Below are positions 1 to 8,894 of a DNA stretch of 26,941 bases, piece after piece. The notes under the pieces are model-generated. The model was not told the DNA's origin. It made no database searches and worked only from the letters and a program-made list of their open reading frames with translations. The stretch is from NCBI GenBank assembly GCA_026419775.2, contig JAOPGA020001589.1, positions 1 through 26,941 on the forward strand. Reading direction: 5' to 3'. Source of the DNA: Acrasis kona. Lineage: Eukaryota; Heterolobosea; Eutetramitea; Acrasida; Acrasidae. Made by a program: the position numbers and the translations under genes. Numbering within the stretch: position 1 is the first letter of the stretch; each line of letters starts with the position of its first letter.

Positions 1-79
1 CTATCCAACCGGGTGTATTTGAACTTTTTCCGCTTTTCCTTGGTACTTCAATTTGGGGGAATTTCAAGTTCCGAATATG

Positions 80-86
80 TATAAAT
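80..86 (+). promoter_or_regulatory. Possible TATA-like element
   Basis: TATAAAT lies about 34 bp before the ATG at 120. In this AT-rich sequence such a string can occur by chance, so the only support is its position just ahead of a long open frame. Confidence 0.25.
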
Positions 87-119
87 AACTATTCAATAAG
101 GGTTGTTCCGTTCAAAAGA

Positions 120-2051
120 ATGGAAAACGACAACAGCTTTACAGATGAGATGAACGACATTGCCAATGATGCATCACAAACGGCTAGCATGTTTCTAGAG
201 AGAATTGGAGCCGACAAATATGAGGGAAAGCAATGCCCATTTTGCAACTCCTACATCAATCATATTTTTGTCTATCCTCATGTCAAGAAGTGCGTTGATG
301 TTTATGAGCAGACCTTTAAACTTGGGGTTCATTCAGTAGAGCATCAAAGCCTATTAAAGCGATCTTACGAAGAATTTAGACAACCAGAACCCAAAAAGCA
401 AAGGGTGGACGAGAAGCAGGTGAAAGAAGATGAAGAAATTCAATCACCCTTGAACCAACCAGGGTATCAAGAATCACCATACAAGTCAGCAAAACCAATC
501 AGTAAGCAGATTAAATGCATGCTTGGCAACGTAAAAGACTGCCCTCCTGAGCCAAACACAAAGGTTCGAGGAAAAATTATTGCACGTGACACCGCCCTCT
601 GCTGCCCTAAGACACCATACAACAATAAAAAGAACATCATCCTCAAAATCTATGATCATACTTTAAAGGCCTGCCGCATCACACATTTCCAGGACAAATC
701 TCTCTTGGTACCTATGGTAAAATTTTGCTTAAAAAAAGAACGACCAGAGACAAGTGATGATGACACAGATGTTGAGCACAGTGATAACGAGCAAAGTAGC
801 TCAACAACTGTTACCTGCTACCATTGCAGGAGGGGGAAAGCACAAAAAAGCATTGCAGTTGGACCTAGAGATGCACCTTTGGATAAATTCTGGATGTACT
901 GTTCAATCAAATGTTTGTTCAAGCACATGTCTACTGTGAGCACCTCTGTATGGGATGACTTTGTTAAAGATGCGGGTGTTGCACCAGAGGGGGCTGAAAA
1001 AGATAAGCAGGATGAGCTTGACAGTTTGTTTGACTAGGGAGTCTGACTTGCCAGGCATGCTACAATAAAAAATATTAATACTTATAGAGTTGTTCTCAAA
1101 CCTGTTCTTGTGGCCAACGTTATTCACTTGCATGATCGGGCTTAATTGTAATGACTTTGAACGGCTATACAAAGATGTAAAACATGACCTTTTATCCACC
1201 AGTGTCGAGACATTAGAGAAAAAGAAAGTGAACCATGGTAAACCAAGGTTAATATCAGAGCGAGACCAATTACTGCTATATTTATTTTGGATGCGACAGT
1301 ATGTAGTTCTCAATGTACTCGTTTGGTTTACTGGGCTGTCACTATCAACTGTTCAAAAGTATAACAAGGCTACTCTTCAAGTTCTGTTCAATTACTTTGA
1401 CCCAAAAATACATATACCAGAATTTGATTTACGGAAGGAGAATGGAGCTTTCCTACAGGGTGCTTTAGTTACATTTGTGCTTGATGGTACAGAGCAAGGA
1501 GTAAACAAACCAAGACATAGATCAACTGAGCGGTCCCTTTTTTCAGGTATTAATCTATAATTTCATATTGCTAACCAACTGTAGGAAAAAAATCCAAACA
1601 CACTTTCACAATACTTATTGCATGCTCCCCAACTGGCTACATTTATTATGTGAGCCCATCTTATAACGGGTCAATGAACGATAAAAATGTGATTGACCTA
1701 GAAGAGAACAAAATCTACAAAGAATTAACAACAAAGGAATGGATAGCCGTCGATCTCGGATATAGAGGCTTACAAAAGGAGTACCCAAGAGTTGCATTTC
1801 CTTATCCAGATAGCACGGTTAAGCTTTCGGAAAAAGAGGTCAAGTTTAATGCTGAGTTTAAAAACATTCGGATCATCGTTGAGAATGCCATCATGTACAT
1901 TAAAAAGTGGAAGGTGTGTAGGTATACATATAGAACTTATACTGAAGACATACTTAAAGTTCAACAAGAGCACCATCAAATATGGACGGTGGCAGCCGGT
2001 CTGGTGAACATGTTCATTATGCCAGTCCGCCCGAACATTTACAATAGATAA
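120..2051 (+). CDS. Zinc-finger protein plus DDE_Tnp_4 transposase (Harbinger/IS4EU-like), probably one spliced gene
   Basis: Best model joins exons 120-1023, 1088-1546 and 1585-2051 (609 aa). The first exon has a CPFC...H...C finger (C39, C42, H54, C58), a basic KKQR patch near residue 93, and a second metal site (C233, C236, C261, C265). The rest reads as a helix-turn-helix region followed by a DDE_Tnp_4 nuclease: LDGTEQ (D434), GSMND (D487), DLGYRG (D511) and IIVENA (E554), so the acidic residues are intact. The second intron (1547-1584, 38 nt) is well supported: it keeps the frame and has a CTAAC branch site. The first intron (1024-1087, 64 nt) is inferred; it joins the frames in phase and supplies a start for the nuclease exon. 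The alternative is two genes: the first stops at 1035-1037 with AATAAA at 1064-1069, and the nuclease starts at ATG 1132. No terminal inverted repeats were seen, so a domesticated gene is as possible as an element. Confidence 0.72.
1547..1584 (+). other. Spliceosomal intron in the transposase gene
   Basis: A 38-nt GT-AG intron starts GTATTA, has a CTAAC branch-like motif at 1571-1575 and ends TGTAG. Removing it restores the frame across a split Gly codon between the LFS and KKSKH segments. It is typical of introns in this window, which suggests the gene is expressed and spliced by the host. Confidence 0.8.
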
Positions 2052-2114
2052 ATAAAGATGATGTTCAATCTCCAATACCCGCAGTCAAGTCAATAATTTC
2101 CGCACGTTTTCGCA

Positions 2115-2115
2115 N
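2115..2115. other. Ambiguous base (n)
   Basis: One undetermined base lies in the gap between the converging transposase gene and the next minus-strand gene. It touches no coding model. Confidence 0.95.
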
Positions 2116-2260
2116 AATTTCCTTCGTTTCAGCAAAAATTCTATAAACCTTGAGTTCCTCAGAGTTTATTAGGCATTGCAGCAGGAAATTGGCCTTAATA
2201 TCACAACTTACGAAACGCCTTAAGTTAAATCGAAACTTGTTGTGGTGAAAAGTGGTGATT

Positions 2261-3068
2261 TTAACCAGTAATTTTGGAACTGGTATTTTTCAACCATTTT
2301 TTTTGGTTGATTTCACCACACCAAAAATTCCTCTGATTGGAATCTGTATTTTCTTCGATCCAATCTGTCTTCCTCTTTTTACCCCTATATGACAACTCAT
2401 CGTTATTAAGGTACAACAAATCGTATTGATACTTGATGCTATTAATTGAACTGATTTCAAATGTGTCCAAATTCATAATTAATTTTGCAAATTCAACATT
2501 TAAAACAGGAATATCAAAGCGTCTAAACTTCATCATGAAAGGGGACAACGACGGATATTCTTTTTCCAGTAGTGATTTTTGTGTTTTGGTGAAGCACTTG
2601 TCGAAAATACCCTCTAACCATATCGCCGTGACCAAGACGGATAATTGCGTTTAATTGACGTAAATACAAATCTCCACCTTTCAAATCTGGTGTAGAAAGA
2701 GAACAAGAAGCCTGGGGTGGTAGCGCTATCATTTTTGTCCCAGTGTTCCGCAGACAAAGCGTTATATAACCTTAAATAGAACACCGGTAGTATGAATGGA
2801 TATGCCTCGCGCACATTCTCCGGCAAATTAGATCTGGCATGCTCTAATCTCAACAATGTTGTTGGGTCAGTCTCCTTCAATTGTTTGAGTATCACTTCCT
2901 GTAACATCTTCAATGCTTTAAATGTGTCGTCTCGTATGGTTGAAAATTTTTTCTTGTGCACTAAAGAGTTCAAATTTTTAGAACGTAGAATAATACACGT
3001 AAAAAGAGCCTTAACAGCTGCAAACGAAGAGAGCAAGAGGCAAACAGGGTTGACTCAACCGAGGACAT
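2261..3068 (-). CDS. Unrecognised protein with basic, possibly mitochondrial N-terminus
   Basis: I do not recognise the family. The best model has three exons: 3068-2999, 2960-2668 and 2611-2261 (237 aa). The first intron (2998-2961, 38 nt, GTGTAT...TTTAG) is convincing, because it links an ATG at 3068 to a frame that otherwise has only a TTG to start it. The second (2667-2612, 56 nt) is chosen only because it joins the two remaining frames in phase; a frame break cannot be excluded. The N-terminus has a Leu-rich stretch (residues 15-23) followed by HKKKFST, which looks like a mitochondrial presequence or a signal anchor. The C-terminal third has a lysine-rich patch (RGKKRK) and a Trp/Asn-rich tail. 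The start is only 65 bp from the stop of the upstream oxygenase, and the gene converges on the transposase gene. Confidence 0.5.
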
Positions 3069-3133
3069 TACATCGTTCGGATAGAAGTTATGTCCGACGT
3101 CTCAATTAAATAAAACATGTGGGTAACTTTTGT

Positions 3134-4166
3134 TTATTTTCTATACGTAAAAGTACTTGTGAGTCTCGCTGCCAAATATTCTCCAAAACACATGTTCGTG
3201 AGTTGACTATTGTATTTTGATTCACCACCAATCATGCTCTTCATGGGCACTTCATAATTAGGTTCGAAAAATACAGGTATTGAATATCTAGGATTGGAGG
3301 AGTTTGATTGCGTTAGAACAACTCGGTGAGTAGTTGCTTTGTATAGTCCGTTGGTCCACATTTCCATAGCATCTCCAACATTAACAACAAGTTTATTTTT
3401 CATCGGCGGAACGTTGATCCATTCATCTTTGTGTTTAATTTGTAGGCCGCTGCTGCTTAAGTCTTGCAGAAGAATAGTTATGCAACCATAATCTATGGAA
3501 TGATTAATTATAAAATGTGACACTCTTACCTGTATGTTCTCCTGCGCCAAGATGTATTTTATCAACACCATCTTTGGGGTAATTTGACAAGGGAGAGTAC
3601 TTTAATATTCTTAATAGAGCGAGAGGCTCTGTGAACAAAGAATCCAAATAGTCCGATGCAAATCCAAGAGATATAGAAAACCCTTTCAAAATGGCCCTAC
3701 CAACGCTTATTATCAAATCAAAATATGCTTCCATGTTAGTCCTCCAAATCTCCGAACTAAGCCATTCTGGCCAGTTGTTTTTTGCTTCTGAAAACTCGTT
3801 TTTTGTTGTATACTTAGATGGATCTAAACCGATATCAAACCCTTCTTTGATATCGATTACCGAGACTTCGGACGTATCGTCAACGTTCTCGTCCCCAATG
3901 TTAAAATAACCTCGGTGTTGCCCGTGAAGTCTCATAGACAGAGTGTCTTTCTGCTCTTGTGTTGATTGTTCAAAAAATATTGTCGCGCTTTCAAATGCCT
4001 TATCGACGACCTTACTCCAAGGTATCAAATCAGATTCCACATAGAAAAATCCAAACTCTTTACAGTACTCTCCTATCTGCTCCCCAACATGATTTTGTTG
4101 GGCTACGGTGCTATTCGGATCCAGTAGGGCTGTTATGTCCACAGTTGCAGAGAATTGTTTAGACAT
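3134..4166 (-). CDS. 2-oxoglutarate/Fe(II)-dependent oxygenase (isopenicillin N synthase-like)
   Basis: Exons 4166-3530 and 3492-3134 give 331 aa, the usual length for this family. The N-terminal DIOX_N-like half has the expected FGFFYVE strand. The C-terminal double-stranded beta-helix has the iron ligands HxD (H211, D213) and a distal His (H268, in ATTHRVV), and the 2-oxoglutarate-binding Arg in the RYS motif (R281). The 37-nt intron (3529-3493, GTAAGA...CATAG) splits the codon for the iron ligand D213, which strongly supports the splice sites. These soluble enzymes use 2-oxoglutarate and O2 to hydroxylate, desaturate or cyclise small molecules. The substrate cannot be told; fungal and plant relatives act on secondary metabolites or hormones. 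The start is 51 bp after the stop of the upstream 7TM gene. Confidence 0.9.
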
Positions 4167-4217
4167 TTGGATGATAGAACATTAAAAAATTATGTTTTAT
4201 GATGTTTATTTACAACA

Positions 4218-5150
4218 TTACACCGAAATATTTGAATGCATTGTTTCTAAATCTTCAATCTGTGTAACTTCGACTGCAGGTTTAGTAGGCCATATCAGGA
4301 CTATCATGATAAGAATAAGAGGTAACTCTTCAGTTCCGAGGATATAAAGACAAAAGCAAACGTAGTAGCTTGTTTCGCTTATATCCCCTCTTCTGTACGC
4401 TGGGTTAATTACTTGATCGAGAACTATAACAAGTGTGCCGTGTAACGTCAAAAAAATAAAATAAATTGCAGACATTAATTGAAACCTTCTCAACCCACTT
4501 TGAATGTGAGGGTACACCAGCACCTTATACCTAGTGTTTCTTACTCGAATATAAATTATAATATAATACAAGAGGAAAAAAATTGTAGCAGTGATGGTCA
4601 TGATGCACAATATAATGCCTTGTGTAGATTGTATCATTTTATAGTCATAGCTGGTGAAAACGATGAACAAGGACATGATCGAAACAAACACACATAGTGA
4701 AAGACCACAATAAATTAAAAGAATAGATGGTGCGGTTATACATTCACAAGTAAATATGGTGCTCGGCCGCGGATCATTCATTGAATGAAATGTCCAAACC
4801 CACTCGATGAGTAATAAAGTGTATGATAATAGATATAGAAACTCTGGTAGTAGATCAAGGACATTCTGGATAGCGTCGCCATCCTCAATTTCTGATATCA
4901 ATACGTAAACATCCACAGGCAATAGAAAAAGTATACACCGCACGAGCTGTTGTGTGAATGAAATAAAGAAGAAGAGTTTTCTTGTTGTAATCCTTAAATA
5001 GTCTTCGGCACGTGGCTTTTGCGTTAGTTGTTTTTTATTCTTTGAAATGATTATCTCCCTTATCCACAGCACTAATGTTAACAAAGACGGTACAATATAG
5101 ACGCAGCCTATTACTAATTTAAATGTCCCCCAACCATCTAGCGTCCTCAT
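4218..5150 (-). CDS. Seven-TM membrane protein, THH1/TOM1/TOM3-like
   Basis: Single exon of 310 aa from the ATG at 5150. The frame runs further upstream to a TTG at 5177, but no ATG is available there. About seven hydrophobic segments are visible: one near the N-terminus (IGCVYIVPSLLTLVLW), one after KLFFF, then LLPEFLYLLSYTLLLIEWVW, and four more before a charged C-tail (VTQIEDLETM). The third-helix pattern, ending in a Trp-rich edge, resembles the THH1/TOM1/TOM3 (GPR137-like) family, whose plant members sit in vacuolar membranes and support tobamovirus replication. Assignment rests on layout and this one segment, so another small 7TM family is possible. Hydrophilic loops are short and there is no signal peptide. 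Confidence 0.6.
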   Translation of the reverse strand: MRTLDGWGTFKLVIGCVYIVPSLLTLVLWIREIIISKNKKQLTQKPRAEDYLRITTRKLFFFISFTQQLVRCILFLLPVDVYVLISEIEDGDAIQNVLDLLPEFLYLLSYTLLLIEWVWTFHSMNDPRPSTIFTCECITAPSILLIYCGLSLCVFVSIMSLFIVFTSYDYKMIQSTQGIILCIMTITATIFFLLYYIIIYIRVRNTRYKVLVYPHIQSGLRRFQLMSAIYFIFLTLHGTLVIVLDQVINPAYRRGDISETSYYVCFCLYILGTEELPLILIMIVLIWPTKPAVEVTQIEDLETMHSNISV

Positions 5151-5305
5151 GGGTGTGGGTCCCTGGACTGTTTTCAAATTTCTTTGATTTAACCGCAGAT
5201 GCGGAGAAAATATCTAAACATTTTTTCATACATGGTTAAGACAGGTTAGGTTACACAGACTTTCAAATGACAACATCATAAAAGAATAGAGAAATTGTTA
5301 TTTTA

Positions 5306-6177
5306 TTAAAAACCATATATTGAGAATCCGCCATCCACAAATCTAATTAGATGGGTAAAGAAAGCAACAAGAGAGACATGTACTTACAAAGTTTGACCAG
5401 TAATGTAGCTGCTAGAATCAGAAGCAAGGAACACAGCAGGACCAACTAATTCTTTCAATTCACCAACTCTTCCCATCGGGGTTCTTGAAATGACCTCGTC
5501 CAAATATTCTTTATTCGACAAGACCTTTTCTGTGAGTGGTGTTTTGAAGTACCAAGGACCAATTCCGTTAACATTAATACCATACTTTGCAAATTCCATT
5601 GCAAGTATTTTTGTCATGTGGATCATTCCGGCTTTTGCTGCTCCATATACAACACCTGTCCTAATTGCAACGCAACCAGCGACAGAAGAAATGTTAATGA
5701 TTCTACCCGTGTTCTGCTCTTTCATAATCTAGGTGGATTAATGAAAGTAAAAGAATAAAATTACTCTTGCGACCTCTCTTGATAAAAAGAAAGCTGACTT
5801 GAGATTTGTGTCCATGATTTTATTCCAATCTTCTTCGGTGACATCTATTGCTGGTGTGCGTATATTCATACCCTTTTGAAAGTTAGAAATTATGTGTGAA
5901 TTCTTACGGCATTATTGACGAGAATGTCTATTCTATTTGTTTGAGACTGAACGTCTCTAACTGCTTCCTCTATGTCTGATACCTTTGACACATCTGCTGT
6001 GACGATATAAGCCTTCCTTCCCAAATTGATAATTTCTTTCGCCACATCTTCAAGATCTTGCCTTGTTCTTGATAAGATTGCAACATCCGCACCTTGCTCA
6101 GCCATTCCAATTGCTATCGCGCGACCAATACCTTTACCTGCACCTGTAACAAGAGCGATCTTTCCTTCGAGTTGCAT
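5306..6177 (-). CDS. Short-chain dehydrogenase/reductase (gluconate 5-dehydrogenase/FabG-like)
   Basis: Four exons, 6177-5908, 5872-5765, 5728-5388 and 5342-5306, give 251 aa, the normal length of a classical SDR. The NAD(P)-binding glycine motif TGAGKGIG is at residues 11-18, NNA at 88-90, the catalytic Ser at 141 (INISS), and YxxxK as Y154/K158. The end, VDGGFSIYGF, is the usual SDR C-terminus and is encoded by a 37-nt last exon. The RTPMGRVGE and VFLASD segments resemble gluconate 5-dehydrogenase and related sugar or 3-oxoacyl reductases; the substrate cannot be fixed. Introns are 35, 36 and 45 nt, each with a TAAC or TAAT branch-like motif. The ATG at 6177 was chosen because the frame upstream has only a TTG and the SDR fold begins right after it. 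It shares a 65-bp divergent promoter with the next gene. Confidence 0.92.
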
Positions 6178-6242
6178 AATTTGTTGTTTGATCAAATAAT
6201 AATAATTATCAAATTCATTGTAAGCCTTTTGCAATAAATAAA
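6178..6242. promoter_or_regulatory. Very short divergent promoter region
   Basis: Only 65 bp separate the start codon of the SDR gene (6177, minus) from that of the tail-anchored protein gene (6243, plus). Both 5' UTRs and both core promoters must fit here or reach into the neighbouring coding sequence. The stretch is AT-rich (ATAATAATAATTATC) with no recognisable factor site. Confidence 0.6.
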
Positions 6243-7043
6243 ATGAATCAAATCAGGAAGTACTTCCTCAAGAGAGAGGACGTAGAAGCATCATGGTTGT
6301 GGTTTTTCAGCAACAATCTAGCTGTTCTTCACAAATGCTATTCTGAAGATTTTTATCGGTGGATCAGGCTTGGAGATCACAGCATGAAAACTGTGGACAT
6401 GACAATCAAAAACGCAAAACAAACCCTGAAGGATCTTGGGTCAGTAGATGACCATTATAAGAAATTGTATGAAAAAACAAAGAGCGACCAATCAATCTCC
6501 AGAATTCTTGGCGTCATCAACTCCTTCAAAGACCCGAAAGCCGCTCAAGACAAGATCAAGATAATTATAACTAGGCTGTACGAGATTTCTACAAAAGTGA
6601 AAGAATGGAGAGATCCAGTGAGTCTGTGCACGAGCGCAAATGGTGATCTCACGCCATTCAATCAAAGAAATAAAATATTTGGTAATTTGAGCTCCGTGTT
6701 AACTCCACAAGAGGATGAAGCAGTGGAAGTACTTTTATCTCACATGATCATGAACATGATGAGTAATTTTTACAGGAGATTTGTAATTAATGTAGACAAC
6801 GACTCAGATAATGCAGCCGCACTTAACGATAGGCTTAGAAGTGATTTGTTGGAGAGATCGCACAGAAATAAATTTGATCTTGAACCAGAAAGACAAGTGA
6901 CCTTCGATAAGACGCGGTTCGACATTTTGGATATTTCAACTTTTCCTGGTGTGGATGTGAAAAATATAATCTTTACATCCATTTTTGTTGTTATTAGTAT
7001 GGTCGTTTTGTATCACTTTGCATACCAAAATCAAAAGAAATAA
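6243..7043 (+). CDS. Unrecognised tail-anchored membrane protein
   Basis: A single-exon frame of 266 aa begins at the ATG at 6243. I do not recognise the family. The body is hydrophilic and mostly helical by composition (long K/D/E-rich stretches such as NAKQTLKDL). There is one hydrophobic segment near residues 240-261 (IIFTSIFVVISMVVLYHF) and then six residues ending QNQKK. There is no N-terminal signal, so a C-terminal anchor with the bulk in the cytosol is the simplest reading. The layout recalls SNARE-like or organelle-tethering proteins, but no SNARE heptad pattern with a central Gln or Arg is clear. It converges on the CHASE-PAS gene, with 216 bp between stops. Confidence 0.75.
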   Translation: MNQIRKYFLKREDVEASWLWFFSNNLAVLHKCYSEDFYRWIRLGDHSMKTVDMTIKNAKQTLKDLGSVDDHYKKLYEKTKSDQSISRILGVINSFKDPKAAQDKIKIIITRLYEISTKVKEWRDPVSLCTSANGDLTPFNQRNKIFGNLSSVLTPQEDEAVEVLLSHMIMNMMSNFYRRFVINVDNDSDNAAALNDRLRSDLLERSHRNKFDLEPERQVTFDKTRFDILDISTFPGVDVKNIIFTSIFVVISMVVLYHFAYQNQKK

Positions 7044-7259
7044 ACTAGTATTACACATTTGTTTGGTTGCTTTTCATGCTGTGTCTAAAATTATGATTTA
7101 CGCTTACAATAAATGCAATAAATGCAATGAAGGAGTTTTTGATAGACATTCGTTGGTAAAAAGTTTAATCATAATTAGATTAAGGACGAAAAATTTTATT
7201 AGAACAGCACACAACTGATAGACGACATTCAAATATTCTACATCATGGTTGGAATATCC

Positions 7260-8894
7260 CTACCTCATGCCAATTACAATCACAAAAGCTTCCTCTTCGT
7301 CGTCAGCTTCTATTTGAACTTTATTTGCAGAAACATCTTCATTTGGTTTGATGGGTGAGTTCGTGACTTGAGCCTCACTGTCATTAATATTGGAAACTCT
7401 TACAGTGACACCAAACGTCTCATCTTTTCTGTCCTTAGCCTCAGTTACAATACTTTCAGAACCTGTTGTCTTTACATAAAAGTTAGGCTCAAGCTGCGTC
7501 AATATGGATTGAATGGTTACACCAGAGGACCATTCTTGTTCATTAAACTCGAACTTTTTCTCAAAACTTGTGTTACACTGTATAATCTTGCCTTTATTGT
7601 TAATGACCACGACCAGATCAGGAATAGAGTCAATGATGCTTCTTGTTTTGTTTTCACTTTTGATGGATTTCTTCAACATGATGGATAACTTAGCACGATG
7701 GGCCTCAAGCACTTCTATTCTATTTCTTGTTTTTTCCTGAACACTTTTCGCATAAACCATCTTTTTGTAGCCAAAAATTACAATGAGGAGAATTAAAAAC
7801 GCCAATGCAAAAAACAAGAGGCTCATAAGAGGAATCAACTTTCGCATGTCGTCGGGTAAAGAGTTTCCAAATCTCACAACCTTCCATCGTCTGTTCACAA
7901 AGTTTACATAATTATGGTCAACGACTGCTGCGGAACTAATAACAGTTTGTGCCATCCCAGCATCATAATCTTTATCATCAACACCGCTATATAAACCATT
8001 TTTATTAAAACTTTTCGTGTCAATAGAAAGGAACGAATCGTTGTTATCAATGTCATACAGAGCAACTCCAGAGTCAAAGTTTAAAAGTGACCTGATCCGA
8101 ACCATGAGTTCATTTAACTTGACGGCGGCGACAACCAACGACGTGACCTCATTGTTTGTAAACACTGGCGTATAAACACTGACAGCATATGGATTTCCGG
8201 GAATCGTAAGGATTTGTATTCTGTTCGTGACTAGAGGCTGTTTGCTATTAATCACTTTGTTGATTGTAATGTTTCTATCTTCAGTTGACCCAAAATTGAC
8301 ACCAACAGTATTGTTTCTGTCCGGCACATAGTGGTTGGATAAAAAGTATTGATTTCTAACGGCATCCATGGATCCATCTACTTTCTTGACAGTGTAGTTG
8401 TGATACTTGCCGCCCCATGACTCTAATGTAGTAATGTATGACGGTAGGTAAGAGGCGTTCACAATTTGAATGTGATTGTAGAATCCAATATGATCCGGTA
8501 ACGAAAAATTAGTTCGGGAGAGCTTGGAGTAGAAGGGTTTGAAAGTCGTATAATAATTGACGTTTCCAAATAGTTGAAACATTGTGGCCATCACGTCGGC
8601 ATCTGAACTCAATATGTTTAATGTGGCATTGATACTTGTCGCCGAATTCTCCGTCGACCTCACAAAATCGTCGTAGGAGTTATTAAAACTGCTCTTCTCC
8701 AATAAAAAGTACCCTAAAAGACTCATTGCTACGCATAAGACTGGAACTATTACTCCTATCAAAATCATTATCCCATCTACTAATGTCAAACTAAAAGTGT
8801 CCTTGATAACAGTCTTTAAGCTCCGCGATGACGTACTACTCCCGTCCTTAGACGAGTGTGTAGAGCTTGAAGTCGTGTCACGAACAACAGTCAT
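7260..8894 (-). CDS. CHASE-PAS transmembrane sensor without an output domain
   Basis: Single exon of 544 aa from the ATG at 8894. A Ser/Thr-rich N-terminus is followed by TM1 (about residues 40-66), an extracytoplasmic region of roughly 290 residues with several N-glycosylation sequons, and TM2 (about 355-378). The extracytoplasmic region reads as a CHASE domain: VGVNFGSTEDR followed by KQPLVTNRI and VYTPVF matches the family pattern of ligand-sensing receptors. After TM2 come a charged, probably coiled linker (RIEVLEAHRAKL) and one PAS domain (SIIDSIPDLVVVINNKG through AFVIVIGMR). The protein stops at the last PAS strand. Related receptors usually continue into a histidine kinase or a nucleotide cyclase; none is visible here or downstream in phase. 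It may signal through a partner, or it may have lost its output. Confidence 0.8.
   Translation of the reverse strand: MTVVRDTTSSSTHSSKDGSSTSSRSLKTVIKDTFSLTLVDGIMILIGVIVPVLCVAMSLLGYFLLEKSSFNNSYDDFVRSTENSATSINATLNILSSDADVMATMFQLFGNVNYYTTFKPFYSKLSRTNFSLPDHIGFYNHIQIVNASYLPSYITTLESWGGKYHNYTVKKVDGSMDAVRNQYFLSNHYVPDRNNTVGVNFGSTEDRNITINKVINSKQPLVTNRIQILTIPGNPYAVSVYTPVFTNNEVTSLVVAAVKLNELMVRIRSLLNFDSGVALYDIDNNDSFLSIDTKSFNKNGLYSGVDDKDYDAGMAQTVISSAAVVDHNYVNFVNRRWKVVRFGNSLPDDMRKLIPLMSLLFFALAFLILLIVIFGYKKMVYAKSVQEKTRNRIEVLEAHRAKLSIMLKKSIKSENKTRSIIDSIPDLVVVINNKGKIIQCNTSFEKKFEFNEQEWSSGVTIQSILTQLEPNFYVKTTGSESIVTEAKDRKDETFGVTVRVSNINDSEAQVTNSPIKPNEDVSANKVQIEADDEEEAFVIVIGMR

Noticed and set aside
903-1313. A 136-codon minus-strand frame across the zinc-finger/transposase junction
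   Set aside because: It is antisense to two frames with recognisable motifs, and its Ser/Phe-rich composition is typical of a shadow frame.
7200-7262. A continuation of the CHASE-PAS gene through an intron at its stop
   Set aside because: The only GT-AG segment is 26 nt, shorter than any supported intron here, and it leads to a stop after a few residues with no domain.
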